A DNA stretch of 64,000 nt from positions 1-64,000 of the forward strand of contig JAUIDR010000006.1 of NCBI GenBank assembly GCA_030428565.1, given 5' to 3'. The notes below the pieces were generated by a model. That model saw only the letters and a list, made by a program, of their open reading frames with translations, searched no databases and had not been told where the DNA came from. Below are positions 25,909 through 34,952 of the stretch, in pieces; position 1 is the first letter of the stretch, and each line of letters opens with the position of its first letter. A program made the translations under genes and the position numbers. The stretch is from Alphaproteobacteria bacterium (GTDB lineage: Bacteria; Pseudomonadota; Alphaproteobacteria; UBA7985; JAUIBT01).

Positions 25909-27600
25909 ATGCAACGCAATGGCGGTCAGCTTCTGGTCGAAAGTCTGGTCGCGCTGGGGGCTCGCAAAGCCTTCGGTGTGCCAGGCGAGAGCTATCTAGC
26001 AGTGCTGGATGCGCTGCACGACACACAAGGTCAGCTTGATTTTGTCATGTGCCGCAACGAAGGCGGCGCGGGCTTTATGGCCGCTGCCTATGGCAAGCTG
26101 ACCGGCAGTCCCGGCATTTGCATGGTGACCCGCGGCCCCGGCGTGACCAATGCCTCCATCGGCCTACATACCGCCATGCAGGACAGCGCGCCCATGATTT
26201 TATTTGTGGGCCAGGTCGGCACGGACATGAAGGGGCGCGAGGCCTTTCAGGAAATCGACTATCGCGCGGTATTCGGCACCATGGTCAAGTGGGCGGTCGA
26301 AATTGATCGCGTCGAACGTGTTTCCGAGATATTGGCGCGGGCTTGGAAGACGGCCACTACTGGACGGCCAGGACCCGTGGTGGTGGCGCTGCCCGAAGAC
26401 ATGCTGACCAGCACGACCCAAGCCCCCGCGCTGGTTGGCCCCGCTACGATCAGCGAACCAGCGCCGACCGCTTCGGCCATGGCAGAACTCAAAGCCATCC
26501 TGACCCAAGCCGAGCGCCCGCTTATCCTCTACGGTGGCTGCAATTGGTCGGCTGAGGCTAGCGGCCAGCTTCAAGCCTTCGCTGAGGGCTCGGACATCCC
26601 CGTGGTCTCTGTCTTTCGCTACATCGACCAGTACGACAATTATTCGCCAACCTTCTGTGGCGAGGCAGGGGTCGGCATGGTGGCCTCGGTCAAAAAGCTG
26701 ATGGCGGAGGCTGATGTCATCCTGGCGGTCAATAACCGCTTTGGCGAGAATTCGACCGATGGCTACACACTGCTGGCGGTTCCTTTGCCCAAGCAGCGTT
26801 TGATCCACGTGCATGCTTCGGATCTGGAGATCGGCAAGGTCTATCAGCCCGAGCTGGGCATTCAGGCTGGGCCAAATGAATTTGCAGCCGCCCTGGCCGT
26901 TATGGGGACCGTTACAGGCGATTGGTCGGCCTGGCGCCAAGAAGGACGGGCAGCCTACGAAGCTGGATTTGAGCTGGGCGATCTGCCGTCGCCGGTCGAT
27001 ATGGGTAAGGTCACAGCGCATCTGCGCCATGTCCTGCCGGAAGATGTCATCATCACCAATGGGGCCGGCAACTTTACGGTCTGGCCGAACAAATTCTTTA
27101 AGTTCGGCCCCAAGGCGCGGCTGCTAGCGCCGCAAGCGGGCGCTATGGGCTACGGCCTGCCCGCTGCCATTGCGGCCAGGGTCGCGAGCCCTGAAAAGAC
27201 AGTGGTTTGTTTTGCGGGCGACGGTGACTTTCAAATGAATTGCCAGGAGTTGGCGACTGCCCTGCAAGCAGGCGCGCAGCCGATCATCTTGGTCTTGAAC
27301 AACGGCATCTATGGCACTATTCGCGCCCACCAAGAGCGCAACTATCCGGCCCGCGTTTCGGGCACTACAATGAGCGCCAATCCTGATTTTGCGGCCCTGG
27401 CCCGTGCCTATGGTTTTCACGCCGAGCGCATTGAGGCCACCGAGGACTTTGCGCCCGCTTTTGAGCGCGCGTTGGCATCCAAGACTGGCGCCCTGCTGGA
27501 TCTGGTGATCTCCCCCGAGGCGGTAACACCGCGCCAAACCTTGAAGCAAATGCGCGAAGCCGCCCTGAAATCCGCTCCATCAAATGAGGAATCCGCATGA
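25909..27600 (+). CDS. Thiamine-diphosphate enzyme of the acetolactate synthase (IlvB-like) family
   Basis: The protein has 563 residues. The catalytic glutamate that activates ThDP is E51 in CRNEGGAGFMA. A central FAD/DHAP-like domain runs about 190-330. The ThDP/Mg motif is GDGDFQMNCQELATA, ending in NNGIYGTIR (about 435-470). It lacks features that would mark it as sulfoacetaldehyde acetyltransferase or oxalyl-CoA decarboxylase, so I leave the reaction open (2-oxoacid decarboxylation or ligation). Its stop overlaps the HyuA start by 4 bp, so it acts with the hydantoinase-like pair. AAAGGA precedes the ATG. Confidence 0.85.
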   Translation: MQRNGGQLLVESLVALGARKAFGVPGESYLAVLDALHDTQGQLDFVMCRNEGGAGFMAAAYGKLTGSPGICMVTRGPGVTNASIGLHTAMQDSAPMILFVGQVGTDMKGREAFQEIDYRAVFGTMVKWAVEIDRVERVSEILARAWKTATTGRPGPVVVALPEDMLTSTTQAPALVGPATISEPAPTASAMAELKAILTQAERPLILYGGCNWSAEASGQLQAFAEGSDIPVVSVFRYIDQYDNYSPTFCGEAGVGMVASVKKLMAEADVILAVNNRFGENSTDGYTLLAVPLPKQRLIHVHASDLEIGKVYQPELGIQAGPNEFAAALAVMGTVTGDWSAWRQEGRAAYEAGFELGDLPSPVDMGKVTAHLRHVLPEDVIITNGAGNFTVWPNKFFKFGPKARLLAPQAGAMGYGLPAAIAARVASPEKTVVCFAGDGDFQMNCQELATALQAGAQPIILVLNNGIYGTIRAHQERNYPARVSGTTMSANPDFAALARAYGFHAERIEATEDFAPAFERALASKTGALLDLVISPEAVTPRQTLKQMREAALKSAPSNEESA

Positions 27601-29681
27601 CCAGCCAACAAGACGTGCGCTTGGGCGCTGACATTGGCGGCACTTTCACCGATGTCGTATTGGACCTTCGAGGCCAATTGTTCTCGGCCAAAGTGCTGAC
27701 CAGCTATACCGCGCCTGAGCAGGCGATTTTGGATGGCATTGAGATCGTGATTCAAGAGGCGGACATTTCTGCGTCAGAGATTGATCTGGTGATCCACGGC
27801 ACCACCCTGGCCACCAACGCCCTGATCGAGCGCCGCGGTGCGCGGACAGCCTTGGTCACGACCGAGGGCTTCCGCGATGTCATCGAAATGCGGACTGAGA
27901 GCCGGTTTGAGCAATATGATCTGAACCTCAAGCTGCCCCTGCCATTGATCCCGCGTGAAGACCGCTTTGCGATTGCAGGGCGCATTGGCGCGCAAGGCCA
28001 GGAGCTGCAAGCCCTGGACGAGGAAGCGCTGGAGGCTCTGGCGGACCAGCTCAAGGCGGAAGGTTTTGGCGCGGTGGCCATCGGCTTTATTCATTCTTAT
28101 TTGAACCCCAGCCACGAAGAGCGCGCGCGCGAAATCTTGGCTGCGAAGTTCGATGGGCCGATTTCGATCTCCTCGGAAGTCTCGCCGCAGATGCGCGAAT
28201 TTGAGCGCTTCAACACTGTCTGTGCCAACGCCTATGTGCGCCCGCAGATGGAGGCCTACCTTTACCGCTTGCAGGACCGCTTGAAGGACATGGGCGCGAG
28301 CTGTCCCTTGTTCATGATCCATTCGGGCGGGGGGCTGATTTCGGTTGAGACAGCGGCGGCCTTCCCAGTGCGTTTGGTGGAATCGGGTCCGGCGGGCGGC
28401 GCTATCTTTGCAGCGGATATCGCGCGACGCTTTGGATTAGAGCGCGTGGTCTCCTACGACATGGGCGGCACCACAGCCAAGATCTGCTTAATTGAGGATT
28501 TCCAGCCGCAGACGGCGCGAACCTTTGAGGTGGCGCGCTCTTATCGCTTTTGCAAAGGCTCGGGCATGCCGATCTCTATCCCGGTGATCGAGATGATTGA
28601 GATCGGAGCGGGCGGGGGCTCGCTGGCTTGGGTCGATGCCATGGGGCGCATTCAGACCGGGCCTGAATCGGCGGGCTCGGAGCCTGGCCCTGCCTGCTAT
28701 CAGCGCGGCGGTGACCGCCCTGCCATCACCGATGCGGATTTGGTCTTGGGCAAGCTGGATGCGGATAATTTCGCGGGCGGCAAAATCAAGTTGTCTAGTA
28801 CCAATGCACAGCAAGCCATCGAGGCAGAGATCGGCGGCAAGCTGGCGCTGGAGGCTGAAGCGGCGGCCTTTGGTATCGTCGAAGTGGTGGACGAAAACAT
28901 GGCAAACGCCGCGCGCGTTCATGCGGTCGAGAACGGCAAGAATATCAGCGATAACTTGATGGTGGCCTTCGGTGGTGCGGCCCCGTTGCACGCCGCGCGT
29001 TTGTGCGAAAAGCTGGGCGTTGAGGCTTGCTTGATCCCGCAAGGCGCAGGCGTCGGCTCGGCGATCGGCTTCTTGAAGGCCCCCTTCGGCTATGAAGCCT
29101 TGTCATCGCAAATCACCGCGCTTTCGCGCTTTGACCCGGAGGCGATCAACGTGCTTTTGGAAGAGCTGAAGCAGAGCGCAGAGAGCTTCGTTCGCCTGGG
29201 CACCGATGGCGCGATTACCCGCGAGATCACCGCCTACATGCGCTATGCCGGCCAGGGATGGGAGATCCCGGTCGCTCTGCCCGACCGTGCCTTTACGAGC
29301 GACGATCGGGCCATGATTGAGGCGGCCTTCCGCCAGCGCTATGCCCAGTTCTTTGGCCGCGCGGTTGAAGGACCGGAAATCGAGTTCGTCACCTGGTCGG
29401 TAAAAGCGCAAGATCAGCGCCCGCAGGGTGAGACCTACCCCTTCGATACGCAGGGCAGCGCGACAGCCGCCGCAGCACCGGTGTCGCGCGCTGTCTTTGA
29501 TGCCGCCAGCGGTAGCGCCCAACAGACAGCGATCCATGAACGCAAGAACCTGGCGCCCGGCGCGCGCTTGTCCGGGCCTGCGGTCATCGTGGAAGACGAG
29601 ACCTCGACCATCGTCACATCGCCCTTCGATGCCGTCATGCAAGCCGACGGCAGCATTCTTCTTGTTCGCAAAGGATCTTGA
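27597..29681 (+). CDS. Hydantoinase/oxoprolinase HyuA family, ATP-dependent (subunit A)
   Basis: The protein has 694 residues. The ASKHA-type nucleotide-binding motifs are GADIGGTFTDVVLD (about 8-21) and SYDMGGTTAKICL (about 286-298), with VIHGTTLATNALIERRG between. Subunits A and B together hydrolyse or carboxylate cyclic amides or ketones with ATP (N-methylhydantoinase, 5-oxoprolinase, acetone or acetophenone carboxylase families). The length matches HyuA. Start ATG overlaps the ThDP gene stop, and HyuB follows after 3 bp. Substrate unknown. Confidence 0.9.
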   Translation: MTSQQDVRLGADIGGTFTDVVLDLRGQLFSAKVLTSYTAPEQAILDGIEIVIQEADISASEIDLVIHGTTLATNALIERRGARTALVTTEGFRDVIEMRTESRFEQYDLNLKLPLPLIPREDRFAIAGRIGAQGQELQALDEEALEALADQLKAEGFGAVAIGFIHSYLNPSHEERAREILAAKFDGPISISSEVSPQMREFERFNTVCANAYVRPQMEAYLYRLQDRLKDMGASCPLFMIHSGGGLISVETAAAFPVRLVESGPAGGAIFAADIARRFGLERVVSYDMGGTTAKICLIEDFQPQTARTFEVARSYRFCKGSGMPISIPVIEMIEIGAGGGSLAWVDAMGRIQTGPESAGSEPGPACYQRGGDRPAITDADLVLGKLDADNFAGGKIKLSSTNAQQAIEAEIGGKLALEAEAAAFGIVEVVDENMANAARVHAVENGKNISDNLMVAFGGAAPLHAARLCEKLGVEACLIPQGAGVGSAIGFLKAPFGYEALSSQITALSRFDPEAINVLLEELKQSAESFVRLGTDGAITREITAYMRYAGQGWEIPVALPDRAFTSDDRAMIEAAFRQRYAQFFGRAVEGPEIEFVTWSVKAQDQRPQGETYPFDTQGSATAAAAPVSRAVFDAASGSAQQTAIHERKNLAPGARLSGPAVIVEDETSTIVTSPFDAVMQADGSILLVRKGS

Positions 29682-29684
29682 TCC

Positions 29685-31334
29685 ATGTCAGATTTGAGCA
29701 TGACACATTCCAATCTGAGCCAAGTTGATGAAATCCGCATGCAGGTCATGTGGAACCGCCTGATATCGGTGGTCGAAGAACAGGCCATGACCTTGCTGCG
29801 CACGGCATTTTCTACGTCGGTGCGTGAGGCGGGTGACTTGTCGGCGGGGGTCTATGATCCGCAAGGACGCATGCTGGCGCAGGCCGTGACGGGAACCCCT
29901 GGCCACGTCAATACCATGGCTGAGGCCGTTGGGAACTTCATTGCCGCCATTCCGCGCCAGAACATGTTTCCGGGCGATACCTATGTCACCAACGATCCCT
30001 GGCTGGGCACGGGGCACTTGCACGATATCACGATGGTCACGCCCTCCTTTAAGGGTGAGGAGCTGGTCGGCTTTTTTGCATGTACAGCGCACGTAGTGGA
30101 CGTCGGCGGGCGCGGCTTTGGAGCCGACGGCAAGTCGGTCTATGAAGAGGGGATTCAATTCCCCATCATGAAATTCGCTGAGCGCGGACAGGTCAATGAG
30201 ACGCTGGTAGCCTTGCTGCGCGCCAATGTCCGCGAGCCCAATCAGGTTGTCGGCGATTTCTACTCCTTGGCGGCCTGTAACGATGTTGGCCATGCTCGCT
30301 TGATCGACATGTTGGATGAGGTCGGGCTCGACAATCTGGATAGCCTGGGCGACTTTATTTTGACCCGGACTCACAAGGCGGTAATGGAGCGCATCGCTGC
30401 GCTGCCCAACGGTAGTTGGTACAACGAAATGCTGACCGACGGTTACGACGAGCCGATCAAGTTGGCGGCAACCGTGACCATCGACGATGATAAGGTGCTG
30501 GTAAATTTTGACGGCAGCGATGGTGTCAGCCGTTGGGGCATCAACTGCCCGCTGATCTACACCAAGGCCTACGCTTGCTATGCGATTAAGTGTGTCGTTG
30601 CGCCGGATATTCCGAACAACGCGGCCTCGCTGGCGGCCTTTGACATTGCCTCGCCGGTCAATGTGGTGAATGCCCAGCGACCGTCGCCGGTGTCTTTGCG
30701 GCACGTCATTGGCCACATGGTGCCGGACGTGGTCTTGGGCGCGCTCAGTCAGGCGCTGCCCGGTCAAATCCAGGCCGAAGGCGCGGGCGCTCTGTGGAAT
30801 ATTCACATTTCGGCGCGTCCGGTTGCTGGCCAAGACGGCCGCCGTGCTGAAGTGCTGATGTTCAATTCGGGTGGCGGTGGCGCGCGGCCCGGCCTAGACG
30901 GTCTGTCGGCCACGGCCTTCCCTTCGGGCGTTCACACCATGCCAATTGAGGCCACCGAGCATACTGGGCCGATTGTTATCTGGCGCAAGGAGTTGCGCGA
31001 GGGCTCTGGCGGGGAAGGGCGCTATCGCGGCGGCCTTGGGCAGACCATCGAAATCGCACCCATGGAAGGCCACGAGTTCGAGTTTTCGGCCATGTTTGAT
31101 CGCGTTCACACGCCGCCGCGCGGGCGCGACGGTGGCAAGGCCGGAGCGGCGGGCAGCGTGACCCTGGATGATGGCACGGTTCTGCGCCCCAAAGGCTGGC
31201 AGTTCGTGCCCGCCGGGCGACGCTTGATCCTGAATGCACCTGGCGGTGGCGGCTTTGGCGGTCCAGCTGAGCGGCCAGCCGAACAGCGCGCCGAAGATTT
31301 GCGTGGTGGCTACGTCAATAAGGACAAGGGCTAG
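29685..31334 (+). CDS. Hydantoinase B/oxoprolinase family protein (subunit B)
   Basis: The protein has 549 residues. Family blocks are visible: WNRLISVVEEQAMTLLRTAFS near the start, PGDTYVTNDPWLGTGHLHD with its metal-binding residues, and the C-terminal GGRDGG-type RGRDGGKAGAAG and NAPGGGGFGGP. It pairs with HyuA three bases upstream. The conserved NDPW and TGHLHD acidic/His residues are the zinc site in acetone carboxylase-type relatives. It is the last gene of the ThDP-HyuA-HyuB operon; a LysR gene in the same direction follows after 72 bp. Confidence 0.9.
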   Translation: MSDLSMTHSNLSQVDEIRMQVMWNRLISVVEEQAMTLLRTAFSTSVREAGDLSAGVYDPQGRMLAQAVTGTPGHVNTMAEAVGNFIAAIPRQNMFPGDTYVTNDPWLGTGHLHDITMVTPSFKGEELVGFFACTAHVVDVGGRGFGADGKSVYEEGIQFPIMKFAERGQVNETLVALLRANVREPNQVVGDFYSLAACNDVGHARLIDMLDEVGLDNLDSLGDFILTRTHKAVMERIAALPNGSWYNEMLTDGYDEPIKLAATVTIDDDKVLVNFDGSDGVSRWGINCPLIYTKAYACYAIKCVVAPDIPNNAASLAAFDIASPVNVVNAQRPSPVSLRHVIGHMVPDVVLGALSQALPGQIQAEGAGALWNIHISARPVAGQDGRRAEVLMFNSGGGGARPGLDGLSATAFPSGVHTMPIEATEHTGPIVIWRKELREGSGGEGRYRGGLGQTIEIAPMEGHEFEFSAMFDRVHTPPRGRDGGKAGAAGSVTLDDGTVLRPKGWQFVPAGRRLILNAPGGGGFGGPAERPAEQRAEDLRGGYVNKDKG

Positions 31335-31406
31335 CAGGCTTGGTGGCCGTGCAGCAGTGCTGCTCTGCCGTTGGTCTATGTGTCTTGCTAAAGGGTTGAC
31401 CTTGTT

Positions 31407-32345
31407 ATGAAACCGCCCAGCTTCCGCTTGCCGCCGCTCAACGCCTTGCGCGTTTTTTGGGTGGTCATGCGCATGGGCAGTTTTCGCAGCGCCGCCGAGG
31501 AGCTGCTTGTCACGCCGCAAGCGGTTAGCCAGCAAATAAAGCTGCTGGAAGATATCCTGGGCGTGCCGCTGTTTTTGCGCAAGGGGCGCATCGCTGAACC
31601 CACCGAGCCCGCGATCGTCTTGTCCCACTTTGTCGAAGCGGGCTTTAGCGAACTGGGCGAAGGCGTGCGCCGTGTCACCAACGCTGCTTTTCGCAATCGT
31701 ATCAATATCAACGTCTCGCCCTACTTCGCCACGCGCTATCTCATGGAGCGTTTGGAGGGCTTTCATAGTCGCTTGCCCGATGTGGATTTGCGGTTGACGA
31801 CCCGGATTGAGACCCCCGATTTCACCGCCGATGAAGTGGATGCCTCGATCCAATGGGGCTATGGCAATTGGGGGGAGCTGGAAGCGACGCGGCTGTTGAA
31901 TGACCACAAGATCGTGTGTTGCACGGCGGCCTTGGCCGATAAGATCAAGCAGCCATCTGATCTTGGTAAATTCCGGCTGCTGCACCCCGTTCAAAACCGG
32001 CAGCTGTGGCAACAGGCGCTCGCGCACTTGGGCATAGATGCGCCCGACGGCGGCGGCGTATTAGAGTTTCATGACGCGGCGACCATGCGCCGTGCGACCC
32101 TCTCCGGTCTTGGCATCGGTCTGCTGTCCCGCATCGACGCACTCAAAGATATTGAAGCGGGCAAGCTGGTGGCGCCCTTGGGGCTGGAGGCGCTGGCCGA
32201 CATGCCCATAGAGCAGGTGCCCGGCTTCTACTTGGTCTTGCCGCGCGCGCATCGCCGCGTGCAGACGGTGGCGGCCTTTTGTGATTGGATCACCAGCCAA
32301 GACTGGCGCAGCGACGAGCCTTTGGGCGACCAAAGCTTGGACTAA
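31407..32345 (+). CDS. LysR-family regulator, GcvA-like
   Basis: The protein has 312 residues. The GcvA-type opening RLPPLNALRVFWVVMRMGSFRSAAEELLVTPQAVSQQ contains the helix-turn-helix. The substrate-binding half has the usual WGYGNW and GLGIGLLSR segments of this subgroup. Genes of this type often control amino-acid or hydantoin-type catabolic operons. It lies downstream of, and in the same direction as, the ThDP/Hyu operon, so it is the likely regulator of that block. A GCAGCAGTGCTGC dyad occurs in the gap before it. Confidence 0.88.
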   Translation: MKPPSFRLPPLNALRVFWVVMRMGSFRSAAEELLVTPQAVSQQIKLLEDILGVPLFLRKGRIAEPTEPAIVLSHFVEAGFSELGEGVRRVTNAAFRNRININVSPYFATRYLMERLEGFHSRLPDVDLRLTTRIETPDFTADEVDASIQWGYGNWGELEATRLLNDHKIVCCTAALADKIKQPSDLGKFRLLHPVQNRQLWQQALAHLGIDAPDGGGVLEFHDAATMRRATLSGLGIGLLSRIDALKDIEAGKLVAPLGLEALADMPIEQVPGFYLVLPRAHRRVQTVAAFCDWITSQDWRSDEPLGDQSLD

Positions 32346-32426
32346 ACACCTCACTTCACCGGCTACGCGCAAGGCAGGCAAGCGGGTAGGGCTTGCGCAG
32401 CCAGGCGACCGCGCTAGTCTGGCGGC

Positions 32427-32948
32427 ATGAAGCGCTATATCGTTTTGCTACGCGGCGTCATGCCGACAGGGCGCACCAAAGTGCCCATGGGCGAAGCCCG
32501 CTCTGTCTTGAGCCAAGCGGGCTACAAACGGGTGCGCAGCTACATTGCCAGTGGCAATTTCCTGGTGGATACGCCCAAGGCACCGGCAGAAGTCGCTGCC
32601 GACATCCGCCGCTTAATCGCTCAACACATCGGGCCCGAGCTGGCGGTTCTGGTGCGCGATGGCGATCAAATGGCTGCCATTTTAGCGGCCAACCCCTTTC
32701 CGGACGGCAAACCCAACCAAGTGCTTGTCACCTTTCTGGCCGATCCGGCGCCCGCCGATTTCATGGCCGCCGTGCAGGCACCCGATGGCGAACAAGTGGT
32801 GATCGCCGGACGCGAGGTCTACTTGCACTACCCCAAGGGGATCGGGCGCAGTAAGCTGAAGCTGCATACTTGCACCAAGCAAGGAACAGCGCGCAATCTA
32901 AACACTTTGCGAAAGCTGGAACAAATGGTCAGATCGGCTGACGCCTAG
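32427..32948 (+). CDS. DUF1697 protein
   Basis: The protein has 173 residues. The DUF1697 signature is clear: YIVLLRGVMPTGRTKVPMGE at the start, then YKRVRSYIASGNFLV, and a C-terminal KQGTARNLNTLRKL. Members are small cytosolic proteins of unknown biochemical role, common in alpha- and actinobacteria. It is a single gene with no operon partner; start ATG 32427 has only a weak ribosome site. Confidence 0.85.
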   Translation: MKRYIVLLRGVMPTGRTKVPMGEARSVLSQAGYKRVRSYIASGNFLVDTPKAPAEVAADIRRLIAQHIGPELAVLVRDGDQMAAILAANPFPDGKPNQVLVTFLADPAPADFMAAVQAPDGEQVVIAGREVYLHYPKGIGRSKLKLHTCTKQGTARNLNTLRKLEQMVRSADA

Positions 32949-33061
32949 AGGATTTCGCGCGCAGGCCTAACATTGCGCGCGGTTTGGCTTGCCTGCTGGC
33001 GGTGCTGGCTTATGCTCGCGACCAATTGCCTTCCCCTTCGTTTTCAGGAGCAAGCCCGCCC

Positions 33062-33799
33062 ATGAATATCGCCGTTTGGTCTGGCCCGCGCAATCTATCG
33101 ACCGCCATGATGTACGCCTTCGGCGCGCGCGCCGATTTTGCGGTTTGGGACGAGCCGTTTTACGCCGCTTATTTGTCTATGACGGGCCTGGATCACCCTA
33201 TGCGCGCGGCCATAATCGCGGCAGGGGAGCCTGATCCTGAGCGGGTCGCTGAACGCTGCGCTGCGGCGGCCCCTAGCGGGGCGGCCCACTTCTACCAAAA
33301 GCACATGACCCACCACATGATCGATGGCGTGCCGCGTGATTGGTTTGCTCATGTTCGGCATGTCTTTTTAATTCGCCATCCTGAACGTGTGCTGGCTAGC
33401 TATGCCGCCAAGCGCGAAAACCCCACGCTTGGCGATATTGGATTTGTCCAGCAGGCCGAGATATTTGATGCGGTGCGCGCGAGCGGCCTGCCAGCAATGG
33501 TGATCGACAGTCACGATATTCGCCAAGCGCCGCAAGCCATGCTGACCGCGCTGTGTGGGGCGCTGGGGCTGGCTTTTGATCCGGCCATGTTGGCATGGCC
33601 CGCCGGTGGTCATCCAGATGATGGCGTTTGGGCAGCGCATTGGTACGATGCCGTGCATCGTTCGACGGGCTTTGCTGGCCCTGAAGGCTCCATGCCGACC
33701 GTCCCCGAGGCGCTGCTCCCAGTCTATGAAGCGGCGCTTGAACCCTATCAACGCTTGCGAGACCTCGCGCTGTCTTGCCCTAAGGAGGCCCGGCCATGA
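33062..33799 (+). CDS. Sulfotransferase-like P-loop protein, partner of the class IV aminotransferase-like gene
   Basis: The protein has 245 residues from ATG 33062; the frame extends upstream without a ribosome site. WSGPRNLSTAMMYAF at 6-20 is the 5'-phosphosulfate-binding loop of PAPS sulfotransferases, and HVFLIRHPERVLASYAAKRENP is the 3'-phosphate-binding segment. It should transfer a sulfuryl (or related) group. Its stop overlaps the next start by 4 bp. In other organisms proteins of this type are found adjacent or fused to branched-chain aminotransferase-like proteins, so the two probably modify one substrate. Confidence 0.82.
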   Translation: MNIAVWSGPRNLSTAMMYAFGARADFAVWDEPFYAAYLSMTGLDHPMRAAIIAAGEPDPERVAERCAAAAPSGAAHFYQKHMTHHMIDGVPRDWFAHVRHVFLIRHPERVLASYAAKRENPTLGDIGFVQQAEIFDAVRASGLPAMVIDSHDIRQAPQAMLTALCGALGLAFDPAMLAWPAGGHPDDGVWAAHWYDAVHRSTGFAGPEGSMPTVPEALLPVYEAALEPYQRLRDLALSCPKEARP

Positions 33800-34746
33800 C
33801 CCCCGATCTCAGCGATACCCTGACCACGCACAGCGCCGAGCATGACCCGCGCAACGATGATTTGTTGATCTATGTTAATGGCGCGCTGGTGCCCAAGGAT
33901 CAGGCCGTGGTCTCGGTCTATGATTCGGGCTTTATGCTGGGCGATGGCATGTGGGAGGGCATGCGGCTCTATGACGGCCATTGGGCCTTTTTCGATGAGC
34001 ATATGGACCGCCTGTTCGGAAGCTGCAAGGCGATAGATCTTGATATCGGTATGACGCGCGAGCAAGTGCGGGCAGTGCTCAATGAGACCGCTGCCGCCAA
34101 CGGCATGACCGGCGATGCCCACTGCCGCCTGATGATTACGCGCGGACGCAAGGCCAAACCCTTTCAACATCCTTCGCTCAGCCGTTGGGGGCCGACGATC
34201 GTGGCTATCGTCGAGCATTCTAAGCCCGCCGAAGCCCTAGCGGCTGAGGGCATCCGTTTGGCCAGCGTACCGCAAGTGCGGGGCCTGCCGCACAGCCAAG
34301 ACCCCAAATTCAACAGTCATTCCAAGCTGAATTGCGTGATTGCTTGCCTGCAAGCCGAGCAAGCCGGGGCCGATGAGGGGCTGATGCTGGACCCCCACGG
34401 TTTCGTAAACACCACCAACGCCTGCAATTTCTTCATCGTGCGCAAGGGCGAGGTTTGGACCTCGACCGGGGATTACTGCATGAACGGTGTGACCCGCCAA
34501 AAGGTCATCGACATATGTCGCGCTAACGACGTTCCGGTGTTTGAGAAGAACTTTTCGCTCTACGAAGCCTATAGCGCGGATGAGGCTTTTTTGACCGGCA
34601 CTTTTGGGGCGCAAACCCCTGTGGCCGAGATCGATGGTCGGTGTATTGGGGGCAATGAGCGGCCCGTAACGCTGCAAATACGGCAGCTGTATAAAGCGCT
34701 GGTCAAAGGTGACATTGCAAAGCAGAAACTGCACCAGCAAACCTAA
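33796..34746 (+). CDS. Class IV (branched-chain/D-amino-acid type) aminotransferase-like protein with altered cofactor site
   Basis: The protein has 316 residues. The fold-type IV motifs include YDSGFMLGDGMWEGMRLYDG (about 42-61), the PLP lysine K177 in SHSKLN and GLMLDPHGFVNTTNACNFF (195-213). In ordinary BCATs the last motif reads VxEGSxxN, where Glu contacts the PLP ring nitrogen. Here that position is Thr (T206 by my alignment), which would weaken normal transamination chemistry. It is coupled to the sulfotransferase-like gene. Classification is secure, but reaction is not; it may be a lyase or a specialised transaminase. Confidence 0.82.
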   Translation: MTPDLSDTLTTHSAEHDPRNDDLLIYVNGALVPKDQAVVSVYDSGFMLGDGMWEGMRLYDGHWAFFDEHMDRLFGSCKAIDLDIGMTREQVRAVLNETAAANGMTGDAHCRLMITRGRKAKPFQHPSLSRWGPTIVAIVEHSKPAEALAAEGIRLASVPQVRGLPHSQDPKFNSHSKLNCVIACLQAEQAGADEGLMLDPHGFVNTTNACNFFIVRKGEVWTSTGDYCMNGVTRQKVIDICRANDVPVFEKNFSLYEAYSADEAFLTGTFGAQTPVAEIDGRCIGGNERPVTLQIRQLYKALVKGDIAKQKLHQQT

Positions 34747-34798
34747 TATGATGTGACAAAATCCATGCATAGGGCTTTGCTTTAAAAAGAATCGTGAT

Positions 34799-34812
34799 AT
34801 TTCATCTGAAAT
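34799..34812. promoter_or_regulatory. Inverted repeat upstream of livK
   Basis: ATTTCA-TC-TGAAAT is a perfect 6-bp dyad with a 2-bp centre, about 140 bp before the livK ATG and just upstream of a TTGACA element. It is a candidate operator. Confidence 0.4.
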
Positions 34813-34824
34813 GGTGCCAGACGG

Positions 34825-34853
34825 TTGACAAAGCGACGGATTAAGCTTTGATC
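34825..34853 (+). promoter_or_regulatory. Possible sigma-70 promoter for livK
   Basis: A consensus TTGACA (34825-34830) is followed 17 bp later by TTGATC, a poor -10. The -35 match and position are good, the -10 is weak. Confidence 0.35.
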
Positions 34854-34952
34854 GTGCCATTGACCACCCGCTTACGCAGCGACAGCGGAAGCTGGGTTGG
34901 CAATCCTGGGGGCAGGTTCGCTTCGCCTCCATCCGACAACAGGGAGATAAAT

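Noticed and set aside
25909-27600. ThDP enzyme as sulfoacetaldehyde acetyltransferase (Xsc) completing the sulfonate pathway
   Set aside because: I see only general IlvB-family motifs, and the gene is coupled to HyuA/HyuB, not to sulfonate genes or a phosphotransacetylase.
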